The translations under genes were made by a program, and so were the position numbers. Shown piece by piece: positions 7,344 through 16,770 of a stretch of DNA of 64,000 nt. A model generated the notes under the pieces. The model was not told where the DNA came from. It saw only the letters and a list, made by a program, of their open reading frames with translations, and did not search any database. Within the stretch, counting starts at the first letter, position 1, and each line of letters starts with the position of its first letter. Origin of the DNA: Pararhizobium polonicum (GTDB taxonomy: Bacteria > Pseudomonadota > Alphaproteobacteria > Rhizobiales > Rhizobiaceae); the NCBI RefSeq assembly GCF_001687365.1, contig NZ_LGLV01000012.1:62001-126000 (forward strand), in the 5' to 3' direction.

Positions 7344-7657
7344 CTCGCGCTCCTTCTCTGTCCCTGGGCTCTGTCCCTGGCTGTCTCACCGGCGAAAACA
7401 CCTGGAACGCGGGAATGTTCCATATCGGCAGGGAGGATGCCCGTCCCCTGAGCGTATGCCCGAAAATAGGCCGGTTTCAGCCTTCTTCGACAGCCATTTG
7501 CGCATCATTACGATGCGAATCCAAGCACCTGCTAAAAAATGACTGTCGCGATCCCATCATATGTGGCATGCTAATAGATGAGGTGCCTCATAAAAACCAA
7601 TTTCGGAGTAGCTACTGCAATCCAGAATCAAAAAAATAAAGAGACGGGAGAAATCAC
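7344..7657. other. Intergenic region, no feature seen
   Basis: Divergent spacer between two small genes. Its second half (7490-7640) is clearly AT-richer than the surroundings and likely holds a promoter for the gene at 7658. No hairpin or repeat was recognised. Confidence 0.4.
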
Positions 7658-7861
7658 ATGGTAGAGGAAAATCTGTATCGCATCGTCGAAGTCAGCCTGA
7701 AGCGTGGCACCGATCGCCGCGATGTCGGTATCATGACCGTCCGTCAGGCGCTTGAGCTTCCCGATGTCCCGAGCCTAGAATATACCAATCCGGAACGGAA
7801 CGCCCGGGCCGGCAGCCAGTTCCTGACACGCGACCAGCTTGAGGCCTACGTCTGCAGCTGA
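7658..7861 (+). CDS. Hypothetical small protein
   Basis: A 67-residue protein with a good ribosome site (gggaga eight bases before the ATG). The sequence is soluble and mixed (YRIVEVSLKRGTDRRDVGIM, then TVRQALELPDVPSLEYTNPE, ending RDQLEAYVCS). There is no transmembrane segment or known motif. The preceding DNA is AT-rich, which fits its own promoter. Coding is plausible from the ribosome site and codon pattern. Function is unknown. Confidence 0.5.
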   Translation: MVEENLYRIVEVSLKRGTDRRDVGIMTVRQALELPDVPSLEYTNPERNARAGSQFLTRDQLEAYVCS

Positions 7862-7928
7862 AGCGTCTTTCCCCACTCCGTAAAGGGGTGCTATCATCAG
7901 GCATTCGCAATCGAATGTCTGGATATCG

Positions 7929-8612
7929 ATGACAACTGTAATTCCCCTTCCCGCGCCCGTGCTGCTGCCGGTGGCACAGTCAGATCAGACCTTTCCCGTT
8001 CGCCGCGTCTATTGCGTCGGGCGCAATTATGCTGCCCATGCGATCGAGATGGGCCATGATCCCAACCGCGAACCGCCCTTCTTCTTCCAGAAAAACCCGG
8101 AAAACCTTCAGCCGGCGGCACAGTTCCCCTATCCGCCGCTTTCGGCCGACGTACACCACGAAGTCGAACTCGTCATCGTGCTGAAACAGGGCGGCGACGC
8201 CATCCGTGCCGGAGATGCGCTTGACTGCGTCTATGGCTATGCCGTCGGCATCGACTTCACCCGCCGCGACCTGCAGGCCGAGGCCAAGGCGGCAGGCAAA
8301 CCCTGGGCCGCGGCAAAGGCCTTCGAACACTCGGCGCCGGTCTCTGAGATTGTCCCGGCGCAGGCAATCGGCCATCCCGAGAACGGCAATATCTGGCTGA
8401 AGATCAACGGCGAGACGAAACAGCAGGGTGATCTCAACCAGATGATCTGGAAAGTGCCCGAAATCATCGCCGAGCTGTCAAAACTGTTCACACTGGCGGC
8501 CGGCGACGTGATCATGACCGGGACGCCGTCGGGCGTCGGGCCGGTATCGCGCGGCGACGTGGTGTCCTGCGGCGTCGATGGCGTCGCCACACTGACCGTC
8601 ACGGTCGTCTAA
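7929..8612 (+). CDS. Fumarylacetoacetate hydrolase family protein (acylpyruvase / fumarylpyruvate hydrolase-like)
   Basis: A 227-residue FAH-fold metal-dependent hydrolase, the length of the short acylpyruvase branch. Visible motifs are YCVGRNYAAHAIEMG, PFFFQKNPENL, the metal-ligand region HHEVELVIVL, GYAVGIDFTRRDLQAEAKAAGKPW and IMTGTPSGVGPV. The family cleaves C-C bonds in acylpyruvates such as fumarylpyruvate, or decarboxylates oxaloacetate. The exact substrate cannot be decided here and no aromatic-degradation genes lie nearby. It is followed after 18 bases by the gamma carbonic anhydrase gene, which suggests co-transcription. Confidence 0.88.
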   Translation: MTTVIPLPAPVLLPVAQSDQTFPVRRVYCVGRNYAAHAIEMGHDPNREPPFFFQKNPENLQPAAQFPYPPLSADVHHEVELVIVLKQGGDAIRAGDALDCVYGYAVGIDFTRRDLQAEAKAAGKPWAAAKAFEHSAPVSEIVPAQAIGHPENGNIWLKINGETKQQGDLNQMIWKVPEIIAELSKLFTLAAGDVIMTGTPSGVGPVSRGDVVSCGVDGVATLTVTVV

Positions 8613-8630
8613 GAGAAGAAAGAACCGATC

Positions 8631-9161
8631 ATGCCGCTTTACGCTCTTGGCCCGACGCGCCCCGATGTGCCGCCTGACGGCAGCTATTGGGTGGCGCCGG
8701 ATGCGCATGTCATCGGCAAGGTCGAACTGGGCGAGGATGTCGGCATCTGGTTCGGTGCGGTGCTGCGCGGCGACAACGAGCCGATCCGGGTCGGTGCCCG
8801 CACCAATATTCAGGAAGGTGTCGTCATCCATGTCGACCCCGGCTTTCCGGTGACGATCGGAGAAGGCTGCACCATCGGCCACCGCGCCATCGTGCATGGC
8901 TGCACCATCGGCGACAATTCGTTGATCGGCATGGGCGCGACGGTGCTGAACGGCGCCGTCATCGGCGACAACTGCCTGGTTGGCGCCAATGCGCTGGTGA
9001 CCGAAGGCAAGGTCTTCCCCGACAATTCGCTGATCGTCGGCGCTCCGGCAAAGGCCATTCGCCTGCTGGACGAGACGGCCGTCACCGGGCTGAGGAAATC
9101 GGCCAACGGCTATGTCAGCAAATGGCAGCTGTTTGCCACCAGCCTGTCGGTGATCGAGTAG
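8631..9161 (+). CDS. Gamma carbonic anhydrase family protein
   Basis: A 176-residue left-handed beta-helix protein of the YrdA/PaaY type. Hexapeptide repeats run from about residue 20 to 130 (VGIWFGAVLRGDNEPIRVG, TNIQEGVVIHVD, CTIGHRAIVHGCTIG, SLIGMGATVLNGAVIG). The metal-binding histidines are visible in VVIHVD and GHRAIVHG. A C-terminal helix (GLRKSANGYVSKWQLFATSL) packs on the helix. Many members bind zinc, but carbonic anhydrase activity is not proven for most. It is the likely second gene of a pair with the FAH hydrolase, and its stop faces copA six bases away. Confidence 0.92.
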   Translation: MPLYALGPTRPDVPPDGSYWVAPDAHVIGKVELGEDVGIWFGAVLRGDNEPIRVGARTNIQEGVVIHVDPGFPVTIGEGCTIGHRAIVHGCTIGDNSLIGMGATVLNGAVIGDNCLVGANALVTEGKVFPDNSLIVGAPAKAIRLLDETAVTGLRKSANGYVSKWQLFATSLSVIE

Positions 9162-9167
9162 ACGCGA

Positions 9168-11552
9168 TCAGAGCTTCAATCTCCTCAACCGCAGCGCATT
9201 GGCAACGACGGAGACAGACGACAGGCTCATCGCGGCGGCGGCCAGCATCGGCGACAGCAGCGAGCCGGTGAGCGGATAGAGCAATCCGGCCGCGACCGGC
9301 ACGCCGATCGCATTGTAGCCGAAGGCAAAGAACAGGTTCTGGCGGATGTTCGAAAGTGTCGCCTTCGACAGGGTCCGTGCCCGCACGATGCCGGACAGGT
9401 CGCCCTTCAAGAGTGTGATGCCGGCGCTCTCCAGCGCCACGTCGGCGCCGGTGCCCATGGCGATGCCGACATCGGCTGCCGCCAGTGCCGGCGCATCATT
9501 GATACCGTCGCCCGCCATAGCGACCACGCGGCCTTCGGCCTTCAGCCGCTCGACCAGTGCCTTCTTGGCCTGCGGCAACTGATCGGCCGCAACCTCGTCG
9601 ATCCCGAGCGCCTTTGCCACGGCCTGAGCCGTGACCGCATTGTCGCCGGTCGCCATGATGACGCGAACGCCATCGGCATGCAGTGCGCGGATCGCCTCGG
9701 CCGCGTTGAGCTTGATTTCATCGGCAAGCGCCAGCAGACCGGCAGGCTGGCCGTTGACGGCGATGTAAAGCGCCGTGCGGCCGTTCTGGCGCAGGCTTTC
9801 CGCATGGCCGGCAAAGCTGGTGATGTCGATCGCCGCATCCGCCATCATGGCGGCATTGCCGGCCATCACCGTCTCCCCGTCGACCTTGCCCGATACGCCC
9901 TTGCCGTTGATCGCTTCGAAATCGGTAACGGAGGTGAGCAGGACATCCCGCGCCGCGGCGCCGGCAACGATGGCTTCGGCCAGCGGATGCTCCGACGCTC
10001 TTTCCAGGGAGGCCGCCAGCATCAGCAGCCGGTTTTCGGGAAAGGCGGGATGCACCAGCACGTCGGTCAGGCGCGGCCTGCCTTCGGTCAGCGTTCCGGT
10101 CTTGTCGACGATCAGCGTATCGACGGCGGCAAGGCGCTCAAGGGCGGCGGCCTCGCGGACCAGTAGGCCCGACTGTGCCCCCCTGCCCGTCGCCGTCATG
10201 ATCGAGATCGGCGTTGCCAGCCCCAGCGCACAGGGGCAGGCAATGATGAGCACGGAAACGGCCGCCACCAGCCCATAGACGAAGGACGGTTGTGGACCAA
10301 GCAACAGCCAACCCACGAAAGCCAATACCGCGACGATGACGACCGTAGGCACGAACCAGCCGGAGACGCGATCGGCCAGCTTCTGGATCGGCGCCCGCGA
10401 GCGCTGGGCGGACGCAACCATCTCGACGATCTGCGAGAGCACCGTGTCGCTGCCAACCTTTTCCGCCCGCACGACAAGCGTGCCGTTGCCGTTGACCGTG
10501 CCGCCGGTCACCCCGGCGCCCTGCGTCTTTTCCACCGGCAACGGCTCGCCGGTGATCAGGCTTTCGTCAACGCTGGAGCGGCCTTCGGTGACGATGCCAT
10601 CGACGGGTACGGCTTCGCCGGGGCGCACACGCACATGGTCGCCGGCGAGAATGTTCTCAAGCGGCGCGTCCTGCTCCGTCCCATCCGGCTGGATCCGCCG
10701 GGCAATCTTCGGCGCCAGCTTCATCAGGGCACGGATCGCATCGCCAGTGCGCTCACGGGCGCGAAGCTCGAGGATCTGGCCAACGAAGACCAGTGCAACA
10801 ATGACGGCGGCCGCTTCGAAATAGACGGCGACATCGCCATGATGCCCACCGAACTCCATGGGAAAGAGGCTGGGAAAGAGCGTCGCAACGACGCTATAGA
10901 GATAGGCAGCCCCGACGCCGAGCATGATCAGCGTCCACATATTGTAGTGGCCGGTGCGTACCGAAACCCAGCCGCGCTCGAAGAACGGCCGTGCCGCCCA
11001 CAGCACCACAGGCGTTGCCAGGATCAATTCCAGGTAAGCCGTGAGCCTGCCGCCGATCCAGTCACGGATCGGCAGGCCGAGCATCGGCCCCATCGAGAGG
11101 ATGACCAGCGGCACGGCGCAGGCAAGGCTTACCCAGAAGCGCCGGGTGAAATCGATGAGTTCGTGGTTGGGGGCATCGACCGGAGCGCCCATCGGCTCCA
11201 GCGCCATGCCGCAGATCGGGCACGGACCCGGTGCGTCGCGGACGATTTCGGGATCCATCGGGCAGGTATAGAGCGTCGCCTTCTTCGCCACCTTCGGCTT
11301 GTTCTTCGAATGGCCGGACAGGAAGAACCACGGATCGGCGCCAAAGCGGTCGTGGCAGCGCTGGCTGCAGAAATGATAGGTGGTGCCCTGATAGTCGAGG
11401 CTCGGTTTGCCCGCATCGAGCTTGACCGTCATGCCGCAGACAGGGTCGATCGCGGTACCGGATGCTGCGGCATCGGCGTGCGCATGATGATGAGCGTGAC
11501 CATGCGCATCGGCTGAAAACAGAGAGTCGGATAGCGATTCGTGATTGTTCAC
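9168..11552 (-). CDS. copA: Cu(I)-translocating P1B-type ATPase with YHS and heavy-metal-binding N-terminus
   Basis: A 794-residue copper-exporting inner-membrane ATPase. The N-terminus has a His-rich stretch (about 16-27), a YHS domain with DPVCGM and CSQRC (about 34-80) and a short [10 protein letters not shown]...[10 protein letters not shown] metal-binding motif (95-120), in place of the usual HMA domains. The catalytic core shows [10 protein letters not shown] in TM6, [31 protein letters not shown] and [11 protein letters not shown]. The P1B-1 signatures [14 protein letters not shown] and [11 protein letters not shown] indicate Cu(I). It is transcribed in the same direction as zur but separated by 91 bases, so it may have its own promoter. 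No copper regulator is adjacent. Confidence 0.93.
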   Translation of the reverse strand: MNNHESLSDSLFSADAHGHAHHHAHADAAASGTAIDPVCGMTVKLDAGKPSLDYQGTTYHFCSQRCHDRFGADPWFFLSGHSKNKPKVAKKATLYTCPMDPEIVRDAPGPCPICGMALEPMGAPVDAPNHELIDFTRRFWVSLACAVPLVILSMGPMLGLPIRDWIGGRLTAYLELILATPVVLWAARPFFERGWVSVRTGHYNMWTLIMLGVGAAYLYSVVATLFPSLFPMEFGGHHGDVAVYFEAAAVIVALVFVGQILELRARERTGDAIRALMKLAPKIARRIQPDGTEQDAPLENILAGDHVRVRPGEAVPVDGIVTEGRSSVDESLITGEPLPVEKTQGAGVTGGTVNGNGTLVVRAEKVGSDTVLSQIVEMVASAQRSRAPIQKLADRVSGWFVPTVVIVAVLAFVGWLLLGPQPSFVYGLVAAVSVLIIACPCALGLATPISIMTATGRGAQSGLLVREAAALERLAAVDTLIVDKTGTLTEGRPRLTDVLVHPAFPENRLLMLAASLERASEHPLAEAIVAGAAARDVLLTSVTDFEAINGKGVSGKVDGETVMAGNAAMMADAAIDITSFAGHAESLRQNGRTALYIAVNGQPAGLLALADEIKLNAAEAIRALHADGVRVIMATGDNAVTAQAVAKALGIDEVAADQLPQAKKALVERLKAEGRVVAMAGDGINDAPALAAADVGIAMGTGADVALESAGITLLKGDLSGIVRARTLSKATLSNIRQNLFFAFGYNAIGVPVAAGLLYPLTGSLLSPMLAAAAMSLSSVSVVANALRLRRLKL

Positions 11553-11643
11553 GGGGGGACCTTGGCGGGTTGGGATGTCTCGGCATCCGCTTGGGCAACA
11601 GGACGTCGACTGCCCTCGCCAAGCTTATTCGGCGGTGCAGCGC

Positions 11644-12048
11644 TTATTCAGCGGTGCAATTCTGGCAGTGACCACGAATCTCGACCGTCGTTTTCTCGGT
11701 CTTGAAATGCTGCTTGCCGGCAAGCACCGACAGGCGCTCCTCCATGCCCGCGTCATGCATCTCGGTGACCTGGCCGCAATCCTCGCAGATCGCAAAGGCC
11801 GTCACGCCATGATCATGGTGATGATGGTGATCGGGATGGGTGCAGGCGACGAAGGAATTCATGCTCTCCAGCCGGTGGATCAGGCCGAACTCCAGAAGCT
11901 TGTCCAGCGCCCGGTAGACCTGCAGCGGCGCGCGAAAACCGTGGTCGCGCAGCTTGTCGAGGATGGTATAGGCGCTGAGCGGCCCCTCTGCATGCTCGAG
12001 CGCGTCGAGCACCAGCGACTGGTTCTTGGTGAGTTTCTGTATCGCCAT
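11644..12048 (-). CDS. zur: Zinc uptake regulator Zur (Fur family)
   Basis: A 134-residue Fur-family repressor. It has a winged helix (LTKNQSLVLDALEHAEGPLSAYTIL...QVYRALDKLLEFGL), a metal region with the HPDHHHHHDH cluster, and two CxxC structural zinc sites (ICEDCGQ and GHCQNC). With zinc it binds operators and shuts off uptake genes. It is the third gene of znuC-znuB-zur; its ATG shares one base with the znuB stop (TGATG). Zur-like inverted repeats upstream of znuC/znuA and of the GTPase gene define its regulon, so it appears to be autoregulated through the operon. Confidence 0.94.
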   Translation of the reverse strand: MAIQKLTKNQSLVLDALEHAEGPLSAYTILDKLRDHGFRAPLQVYRALDKLLEFGLIHRLESMNSFVACTHPDHHHHHDHGVTAFAICEDCGQVTEMHDAGMEERLSVLAGKQHFKTEKTTVEIRGHCQNCTAE

Positions 12049-12881
12049 CAGTGATGTCCCCCATGCGTCGAGTGAATGGCCGTCTCGGCTTGTGCGTTCC
12101 GCCTGAACGGCAAAAGACTGAGCACGAAAAGCCCCATCGCCGCAACCACGATCGACGGCCCGGACGGCGTATCGAAATGCAGCGATCCGAACAACCCGCC
12201 GGTGACGGCAAGCGCGCCGATCACCGAGGCAAGCACGGCCATGATCTCCGGCGAGGTGGCAAAGCGCCGCGCGGTCGCGGCCGGGATGATCAGCAGCGAG
12301 GTGATCAGCAGGATGCCGACGATCTTCATGGCGATCGCGATCACCAGCGCCATCAGCAGCATGAAATAGAGCCGTGCCCGCTCCGGCTGCAGGCCTTCGG
12401 CCTCGGCCAGTTCCGGATTGACGGTGGAGGCAAGCAGCGGCCGCCAGAGATAGACGATCGCCGCCAGAACGAGGATACCACCGCCCCAGACGAGATCGAT
12501 ATCGGCCTCGGAAACGGCGAGAATATCGCCGAACAGGAAGCCGACGAGATCGATGCGCACCCAGGTCATGAAGGCGACCATGACAAGGCCGATCGACAGC
12601 GCCGAATGAGACAGGATGCCAAGCAGCGCATCGGTGGACAGCGCACCGCGCTTCTGCAGCAGCAAAAGGAGCAGCGACACGGCCGCGGCGACGATGAAGA
12701 CGCTGATCATCAGGTTGAGATTAAACAATAGCGACAGCGCCACGCCGAGCAGCGCCGAATGGGCCATCGTATCGCCGAAATAGGCCATGCGCCGCCAGAT
12801 GACGAAGCAACCGAGCGGGCCGACCGTGATGGCAAGGCCGATGCCGGCAATGAGCGCGCGAGTGAAGAAATCGTCAAACAC
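12048..12881 (-). CDS. znuB: Zinc ABC transporter permease ZnuB
   Basis: A 277-residue membrane subunit of the high-affinity zinc importer, with eight or so predicted membrane segments (LIAGIGLAITVGPLGCFVIW, AYFGDTMAHSALLGVALSLLF, through to LFVLSLLPF). The GTG at 12881 is chosen: it has aaggag upstream and yields the standard FDDFFTRALIAG start. The longer open frame reads through the His-codon-rich end of znuC in another frame. It overlaps the znuC stop by eight bases and the zur start by one, so all three are translationally coupled. The C-terminus ends in IHSTHGGHH. Confidence 0.94.
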   Translation of the reverse strand: MFDDFFTRALIAGIGLAITVGPLGCFVIWRRMAYFGDTMAHSALLGVALSLLFNLNLMISVFIVAAAVSLLLLLLQKRGALSTDALLGILSHSALSIGLVMVAFMTWVRIDLVGFLFGDILAVSEADIDLVWGGGILVLAAIVYLWRPLLASTVNPELAEAEGLQPERARLYFMLLMALVIAIAMKIVGILLITSLLIIPAATARRFATSPEIMAVLASVIGALAVTGGLFGSLHFDTPSGPSIVVAAMGLFVLSLLPFRRNAQAETAIHSTHGGHH

Positions 12882-13821
12882 GGCGCGTCTCCTTCGTGTC
12901 CGATCCCTGCTTGTCAAACCCTTGCAGGCGGCTTTTGTGACCGCAGCCGCAATCCGGTCCATGGACGTGACCGGCGTGATCATGAGCATGGTCGTGGTCG
13001 TGATCATGGTCACCGTGATGATGACCGTCGTCGGGATGGCAATATTGCGTGATGCTGCCGTCGGCATGGCGGACGCGGCCGTCAGGCAGATGGGTATGGT
13101 CGTGGTCGTGGCTGTAAACGGCGAGCGTCTGGGCGGCCCGGCTGCCGAACAGTTTCAGATATTCCGGGCTCTGGCTGACCATCTGCGGCGTGCCGCGGCA
13201 GCAGACATGACCGTTCAGGCAGATCACCGTATCGGTCTCGGCCATCACCACATGCAGGTCATGCGAGATCAAGAGGATGCCGCAGCCGGTCCGGTTGCGG
13301 ATCGACTTGATCAGATCGTAGAGGGCGATCTCGCCGGAGAAATCGACGCCCTGCACCGGTTCGTCGAGAACCAGGAGGTCCGGCTTGCGGGCGATGGCGC
13401 GGGCCAGCAGCGCCCGCTGGAATTCGCCGCCAGACAGGTGCTGCACCTCGGCGCGGGCGAGATGCGCAATGCCGGTCGAATGCAGCGCTTCCTCAACCTC
13501 GCGTCCCTTCAGCGGTCCGGTCAGCGTCATCAGCCGTTCGACGGTCAAGGGCAGCGTCCAGTCGATCGCCAGCTTCTGCGGCACGTAGCCGACTTTCAGT
13601 CCCGGCAGTTTCTCGACCCAGCCCTCGTCCGGCTTGAACACGCCGATCGCCGCCTTCGCCGTCGTCGATTTTCCCGAACCGTTCGGGCCGATCAGCGTGA
13701 CGATCTCGCCGCGGCTGATCGAGAACTCGACGCCGCGCACCAGCCAGCGGCCGTTGCGGCGCACACCGGCATTGTTCAGGGAAACGAGCGGCGCCTGATC
13801 GGTCTTGCGGAAATTCAGCAT
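12874..13821 (-). CDS. znuC: Zinc ABC transporter ATP-binding protein ZnuC with His-rich tail
   Basis: A 315-residue ATPase. Walker A is GPNGSGKST (about 45-53), the ABC signature LSGGEFQRALLARA and Walker B LLVLDEP. After the ABC domain (ends near 235) comes a tail of about 80 residues packed with His, Asp and Cys (HDHDHTH, CHPDDGHHHGDHDHDHDHAHDH, DCGCGHK), likely a cytosolic zinc-binding region. The ATG at 13821 gives the normal N-terminus; earlier in-frame codons run into the intergenic operator region. It is divergent from znuA across two candidate Zur boxes. The Shine-Dalgarno is weak. Confidence 0.93.
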   Translation of the reverse strand: MLNFRKTDQAPLVSLNNAGVRRNGRWLVRGVEFSISRGEIVTLIGPNGSGKSTTAKAAIGVFKPDEGWVEKLPGLKVGYVPQKLAIDWTLPLTVERLMTLTGPLKGREVEEALHSTGIAHLARAEVQHLSGGEFQRALLARAIARKPDLLVLDEPVQGVDFSGEIALYDLIKSIRNRTGCGILLISHDLHVVMAETDTVICLNGHVCCRGTPQMVSQSPEYLKLFGSRAAQTLAVYSHDHDHTHLPDGRVRHADGSITQYCHPDDGHHHGDHDHDHDHAHDHAGHVHGPDCGCGHKSRLQGFDKQGSDTKETRRV

Positions 13822-13861
13822 CAAAAAAATCCGGGTGAGATGTTGCCAGTGGCTATGCCAC

Positions 13862-13900
13862 ACGTTATAGCGTAACGCAATTGATGTAATAACATTACGT
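13862..13900. promoter_or_regulatory. Two candidate Zur boxes between znuC and znuA
   Basis: Box A, acgttatagcgtaacgc (13862-13878), and box B, atgtaataacattacgt (13884-13900), are each inverted repeats about a single central base. Their centres are 22 bases apart, two helical turns. The half-sites resemble the ATGTTATA half of the known Zur consensus. The position between divergent znuCB-zur and znuA would let one regulator control both directions. Confidence 0.75.
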
Positions 13901-13941
13901 ATATTTGCAAGACCCGATGCTTGCAATACAAGGAGTTCCGC

Positions 13942-14919
13942 ATGCGCCTGAAAAAACCGCAGTTTCTCGCATCTACCCTGCTTTTCGCCCCCGCCCTGTT
14001 TCTGGCAGCAGGCACCGCGCATGCCGAGGTTCCCAATGTCGTCGTCTCGATCAAGCCGATCCACTCGCTGGTTTCAGCCATCATGCAGGGTGTCGGCGAA
14101 CCCGCCCTGATCGTCGAGGGCGCCGCCTCCCCCCACACTTACAGCATGAAGCCGTCCAATGCCTCGGCGCTTGAAAAGGCCGATGTGGTCTTCTGGGTCG
14201 GCCACGGGCTGGAGGCCTTTCTCGAGAAGCCGCTGGAAACGCTGGGCAGCGGCGCAAAAATCGTCGAACTGGACGACGCGCCGGGGCTGGAAAAACTGAA
14301 ATTCCGCGAAGGCGGCGCGTTCGAAGCCCATGATGACGGCGACGAACACGAAGCAGGCGCCCATGCCCACGAAGAGGGTCACCATCATGGCGAAGGCGAA
14401 TACGACATGCACCTCTGGCTCGATCCGGCCAATGCCAGGGCGATGGCGGTCGAAATCGAAAAGACGCTTGCCGTAGCCGATCCGGACAATGCGGCGGCCT
14501 ACAAGGCCAATCTCGATGCGCTCGGCACGCGGCTGGACGCCCTCGACAAGACTCTGACCGAGACCGTCGCGCCGATCAAGGACAAGCCTTTCATCGTCTT
14601 TCACGATGCCTACCAGTATTTCGAGCATCGCTACCACGTGAAGGTCGCCGGCTCGATCACCGTCAGCCCCGAGACGCTGCCGGGTGCTGCGCGTCTGAAG
14701 CAGATCCATCAGAAGATCGTCGAACTGGGCGCAACCTGCGTCTTTGCCGAACCGCAGTTCGAACCCAAGCTGGTCAACATCGTGCTCGAAGGCACACCGG
14801 CGAAATCCGGTACGCTGGATCCGGAAGCAGCCACGCTCGACGCCGGTCCCGACCTCTATTTCCAGCTGATGGAAGGCATCGGCACGTCGCTGAAGACCTG
14901 CCTGTCTTCCGGCAACTGA
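13942..14919 (+). CDS. znuA: Zinc ABC transporter periplasmic binding protein ZnuA
   Basis: A 325-residue cluster A-I substrate-binding protein. A Sec signal peptide (residues 1 to about 28, ending AGTAHA) is followed by the mature VPNVVVSIKPIHSLVSAIM domain. Zinc ligands include the His in GAASPHTYSMKPS, the loop DMHLWLD and FHDAYQYFEHRY. A His/Asp/Glu-rich loop sits at about 130-160 (HDDGDEHEAGAHAHEEGHHH), as in other zinc-specific members. The ATG at 13942 follows aaggag. It is divergent from znuCB-zur and likely Zur-repressed, with its own terminator downstream. Confidence 0.96.
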   Translation: MRLKKPQFLASTLLFAPALFLAAGTAHAEVPNVVVSIKPIHSLVSAIMQGVGEPALIVEGAASPHTYSMKPSNASALEKADVVFWVGHGLEAFLEKPLETLGSGAKIVELDDAPGLEKLKFREGGAFEAHDDGDEHEAGAHAHEEGHHHGEGEYDMHLWLDPANARAMAVEIEKTLAVADPDNAAAYKANLDALGTRLDALDKTLTETVAPIKDKPFIVFHDAYQYFEHRYHVKVAGSITVSPETLPGAARLKQIHQKIVELGATCVFAEPQFEPKLVNIVLEGTPAKSGTLDPEAATLDAGPDLYFQLMEGIGTSLKTCLSSGN

Positions 14920-14945
14920 ACACGTTCCTCCCGAGCGACTGAGAG

Positions 14946-14970
14946 AGGCGGGCCACAAGTCCGCCTTTTT
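14946..14970 (+). terminator. Rho-independent terminator of znuA
   Basis: Stem aggcgg / ccgcct with a nine-base loop and five T at the end, 27 bases after the znuA stop. It separates znuA from the Zur box of the next gene. Confidence 0.85.
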
Positions 14971-14981
14971 CAGACCATCAA

Positions 14982-14998
14982 ATGTAATAATATAACAT
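14982..14998 (+). promoter_or_regulatory. Candidate Zur box of the COG0523 GTPase gene
   Basis: atgtaataatataacat is a near-perfect 17-bp inverted repeat (half-sites ATGTAATA and ATGTTATA, one mismatch). It is very close to the classical Zur consensus. It ends 15 bases before the GTPase start codon and overlaps the leader, so bound Zur would block transcription. Confidence 0.85.
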
Positions 14999-15013
14999 AA
15001 AGGAATGCAGCCA

Positions 15014-16219
15014 ATGTCCGACAGACTTCCGGTCACCGTTCTCTCCGGCTTCCTTGGCGCCGGAAAGACCACGGTGCTCAACCACATCCTCAACAACCGC
15101 GACGGACTGCGGGTGGCCGTCATCGTCAACGACATGAGCGAGGTCAATATCGACGCGGCGCTGGTGCGCGACGGCGGCGCCAACCTGTCGCGAACGGAGG
15201 AGCAACTGGTCGAGATGACCAATGGCTGCATCTGCTGCACCCTGCGCGACGATCTCCTCAACGAGGTCCGCAAGCTGGCGGAACAGGACCGGTTCGACTA
15301 CCTGCTGATCGAATCGACGGGGATCGCCGAGCCCCTCCCCGTTGCCACCACGTTCGAATTCCGCGACGAGAACGGCAACAGCCTGTCCGACGTGGCCCGG
15401 CTCGATACGATGGTGACCGTCGTCGATGCCGCCAACCTTCTGGCCGACTATTCCTCCGCCGACTTCCTCGCAGACCGTGGGGACACCGCGGGCGAAGGCG
15501 ATACCCGCACGCTTGTCGATCTGCTGGTCGAGCAGATCGAGTTCGCCGATGTCGTCATCCTCAACAAGACCGGCAGCGCCACGCCGGAACAGCGCGATGC
15601 GGCGCGAAAAATCATCGTCGGGCTCAATCCGGATGCGCGGCTGATCGAGACGGATTTCGGCAAAGTGGGGTTGCGCGACGTTCTCGGCACCGGCCTGTTC
15701 GACATGGCGAAGGCCGAGCAGCATCCGCTGTGGTACAAGGAATTGCACGGCTTCAAGGATCACATCCCGGAAACGGAGGAATACGGTATCCGCTCCTTCG
15801 TCTACCGGGCGAAAAGGCCGTTCGATCCGGCCCGTTTCCACAGTTTCGTCCATCGGCCATGGCCGGGAGTCGTGCGGGCAAAGGGCTTTTTCTGGCTGGC
15901 GACGCGCCCGCATCACGTCGGCGAACTCAGCCAGACGGGACCGATGGTGCGCACGTCGAAGATGGGGCTCTGGTGGTCGGCGGTTCCCAAGGCCCAATGG
16001 CCGGATGATCCGGGATTCCTGGCGATGATGGAGCCCTTCCTCGACCCCATCTGGGGCGACCGGCGCCAGGAGATCGTCTTCATCGGTGCCGATCCGATGG
16101 ACCAGGCAGCACTGGAGGCCGAACTGGATGCATGTCTCGTCGACAGTTCCGCCTTTTCACCGAACCACTGGCGCAACCTGCCGGACCCGTTTCCGGACTG
16201 GAGCCAACGGGCGGCCTGA
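15014..16219 (+). CDS. COG0523 GTPase, putative zinc metallochaperone (ZigA/ZNG1-like)
   Basis: A 401-residue G3E-family GTPase. It has a P-loop ([16 protein letters not shown], about 11-26), the metal motif [13 protein letters not shown], a switch region [15 protein letters not shown] and a CobW C-terminal domain after about residue 270. The start at 15014 fits the aaagga site better than the ATG nine bases earlier. Relatives controlled by Zur deliver zinc to essential enzymes during starvation. The Zur box directly upstream supports this branch over CobW, which occurs separately at 61339-62403. No other gene shares its transcript. Confidence 0.9.
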   Translation: MSDRLPVTVLSGFLGAGKTTVLNHILNNRDGLRVAVIVNDMSEVNIDAALVRDGGANLSRTEEQLVEMTNGCICCTLRDDLLNEVRKLAEQDRFDYLLIESTGIAEPLPVATTFEFRDENGNSLSDVARLDTMVTVVDAANLLADYSSADFLADRGDTAGEGDTRTLVDLLVEQIEFADVVILNKTGSATPEQRDAARKIIVGLNPDARLIETDFGKVGLRDVLGTGLFDMAKAEQHPLWYKELHGFKDHIPETEEYGIRSFVYRAKRPFDPARFHSFVHRPWPGVVRAKGFFWLATRPHHVGELSQTGPMVRTSKMGLWWSAVPKAQWPDDPGFLAMMEPFLDPIWGDRRQEIVFIGADPMDQAALEAELDACLVDSSAFSPNHWRNLPDPFPDWSQRAA

Positions 16220-16416
16220 CGCTCCCTGCGCGGTATCCTGCGGTGACACTCTGCCCTGTCACGCAAGCGAGGCCGGGTGTCCCGGCGGAATCGCTGAATG
16301 AAACGGCCAGGAGCAGACAAAAGCTCGCGCCGGAGCATTTCGATGTGCCCGCGGACCCCGCGCGCACATCGCCGTTCAGGTAAGGCCCGGCCATCAGGCC
16401 ACAGGCCCGTCTGGTC

Positions 16417-16770
16417 CTATCGGGTGGCCAGATTGACGATCACGCCGGTCGCGACGCTGATCAGCAGGAAATCGTTATCGACCCGTACCCATTGCTGGCC
16501 ACGCGGCGGAGCGCGCAGCTTGTAGCGGCGGTAATCATTGACCGCCGAGATATGGCGGCGCTCGGCCGGCGACAGGCGGTGGCCGCGTGCCCAGCGCTTC
16601 TTGACAATGACGCGCTTCTCGACAGTTTTCTTGTTGCCGTGCTTGTAGACGTTCCTATCGACATGGCGCTCGTTCACCTGAGCGACCTCGAAGGGCTTGG
16701 CAGACTGCGCGAAGGCCATCGGCGCCGTCAGGAAGGAGCTTGCGACCAGCGCAATCAACAGACGTTTCAT
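16417..16770 (-). CDS. RcnB family periplasmic protein
   Basis: A 117-residue exported protein. A signal peptide (1-21, ending MAFAQ) precedes a basic middle (ERHVDRNVYKHGNKKTVEKR) and the RcnB domain motif DYRRYKLRAPPRGQQWVRVDNDFLLISVATGVI. In E. coli RcnB helps set periplasmic nickel/cobalt levels with the RcnA exporter. No rcnA or rcnR is seen here, and rhizobial genomes carry several such paralogues, so a metal role is only inferred. The location next to the zinc block is suggestive. It is a single gene, transcribed away from the TRAP genes. Confidence 0.85.
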   Translation of the reverse strand: MKRLLIALVASSFLTAPMAFAQSAKPFEVAQVNERHVDRNVYKHGNKKTVEKRVIVKKRWARGHRLSPAERRHISAVNDYRRYKLRAPPRGQQWVRVDNDFLLISVATGVIVNLATR

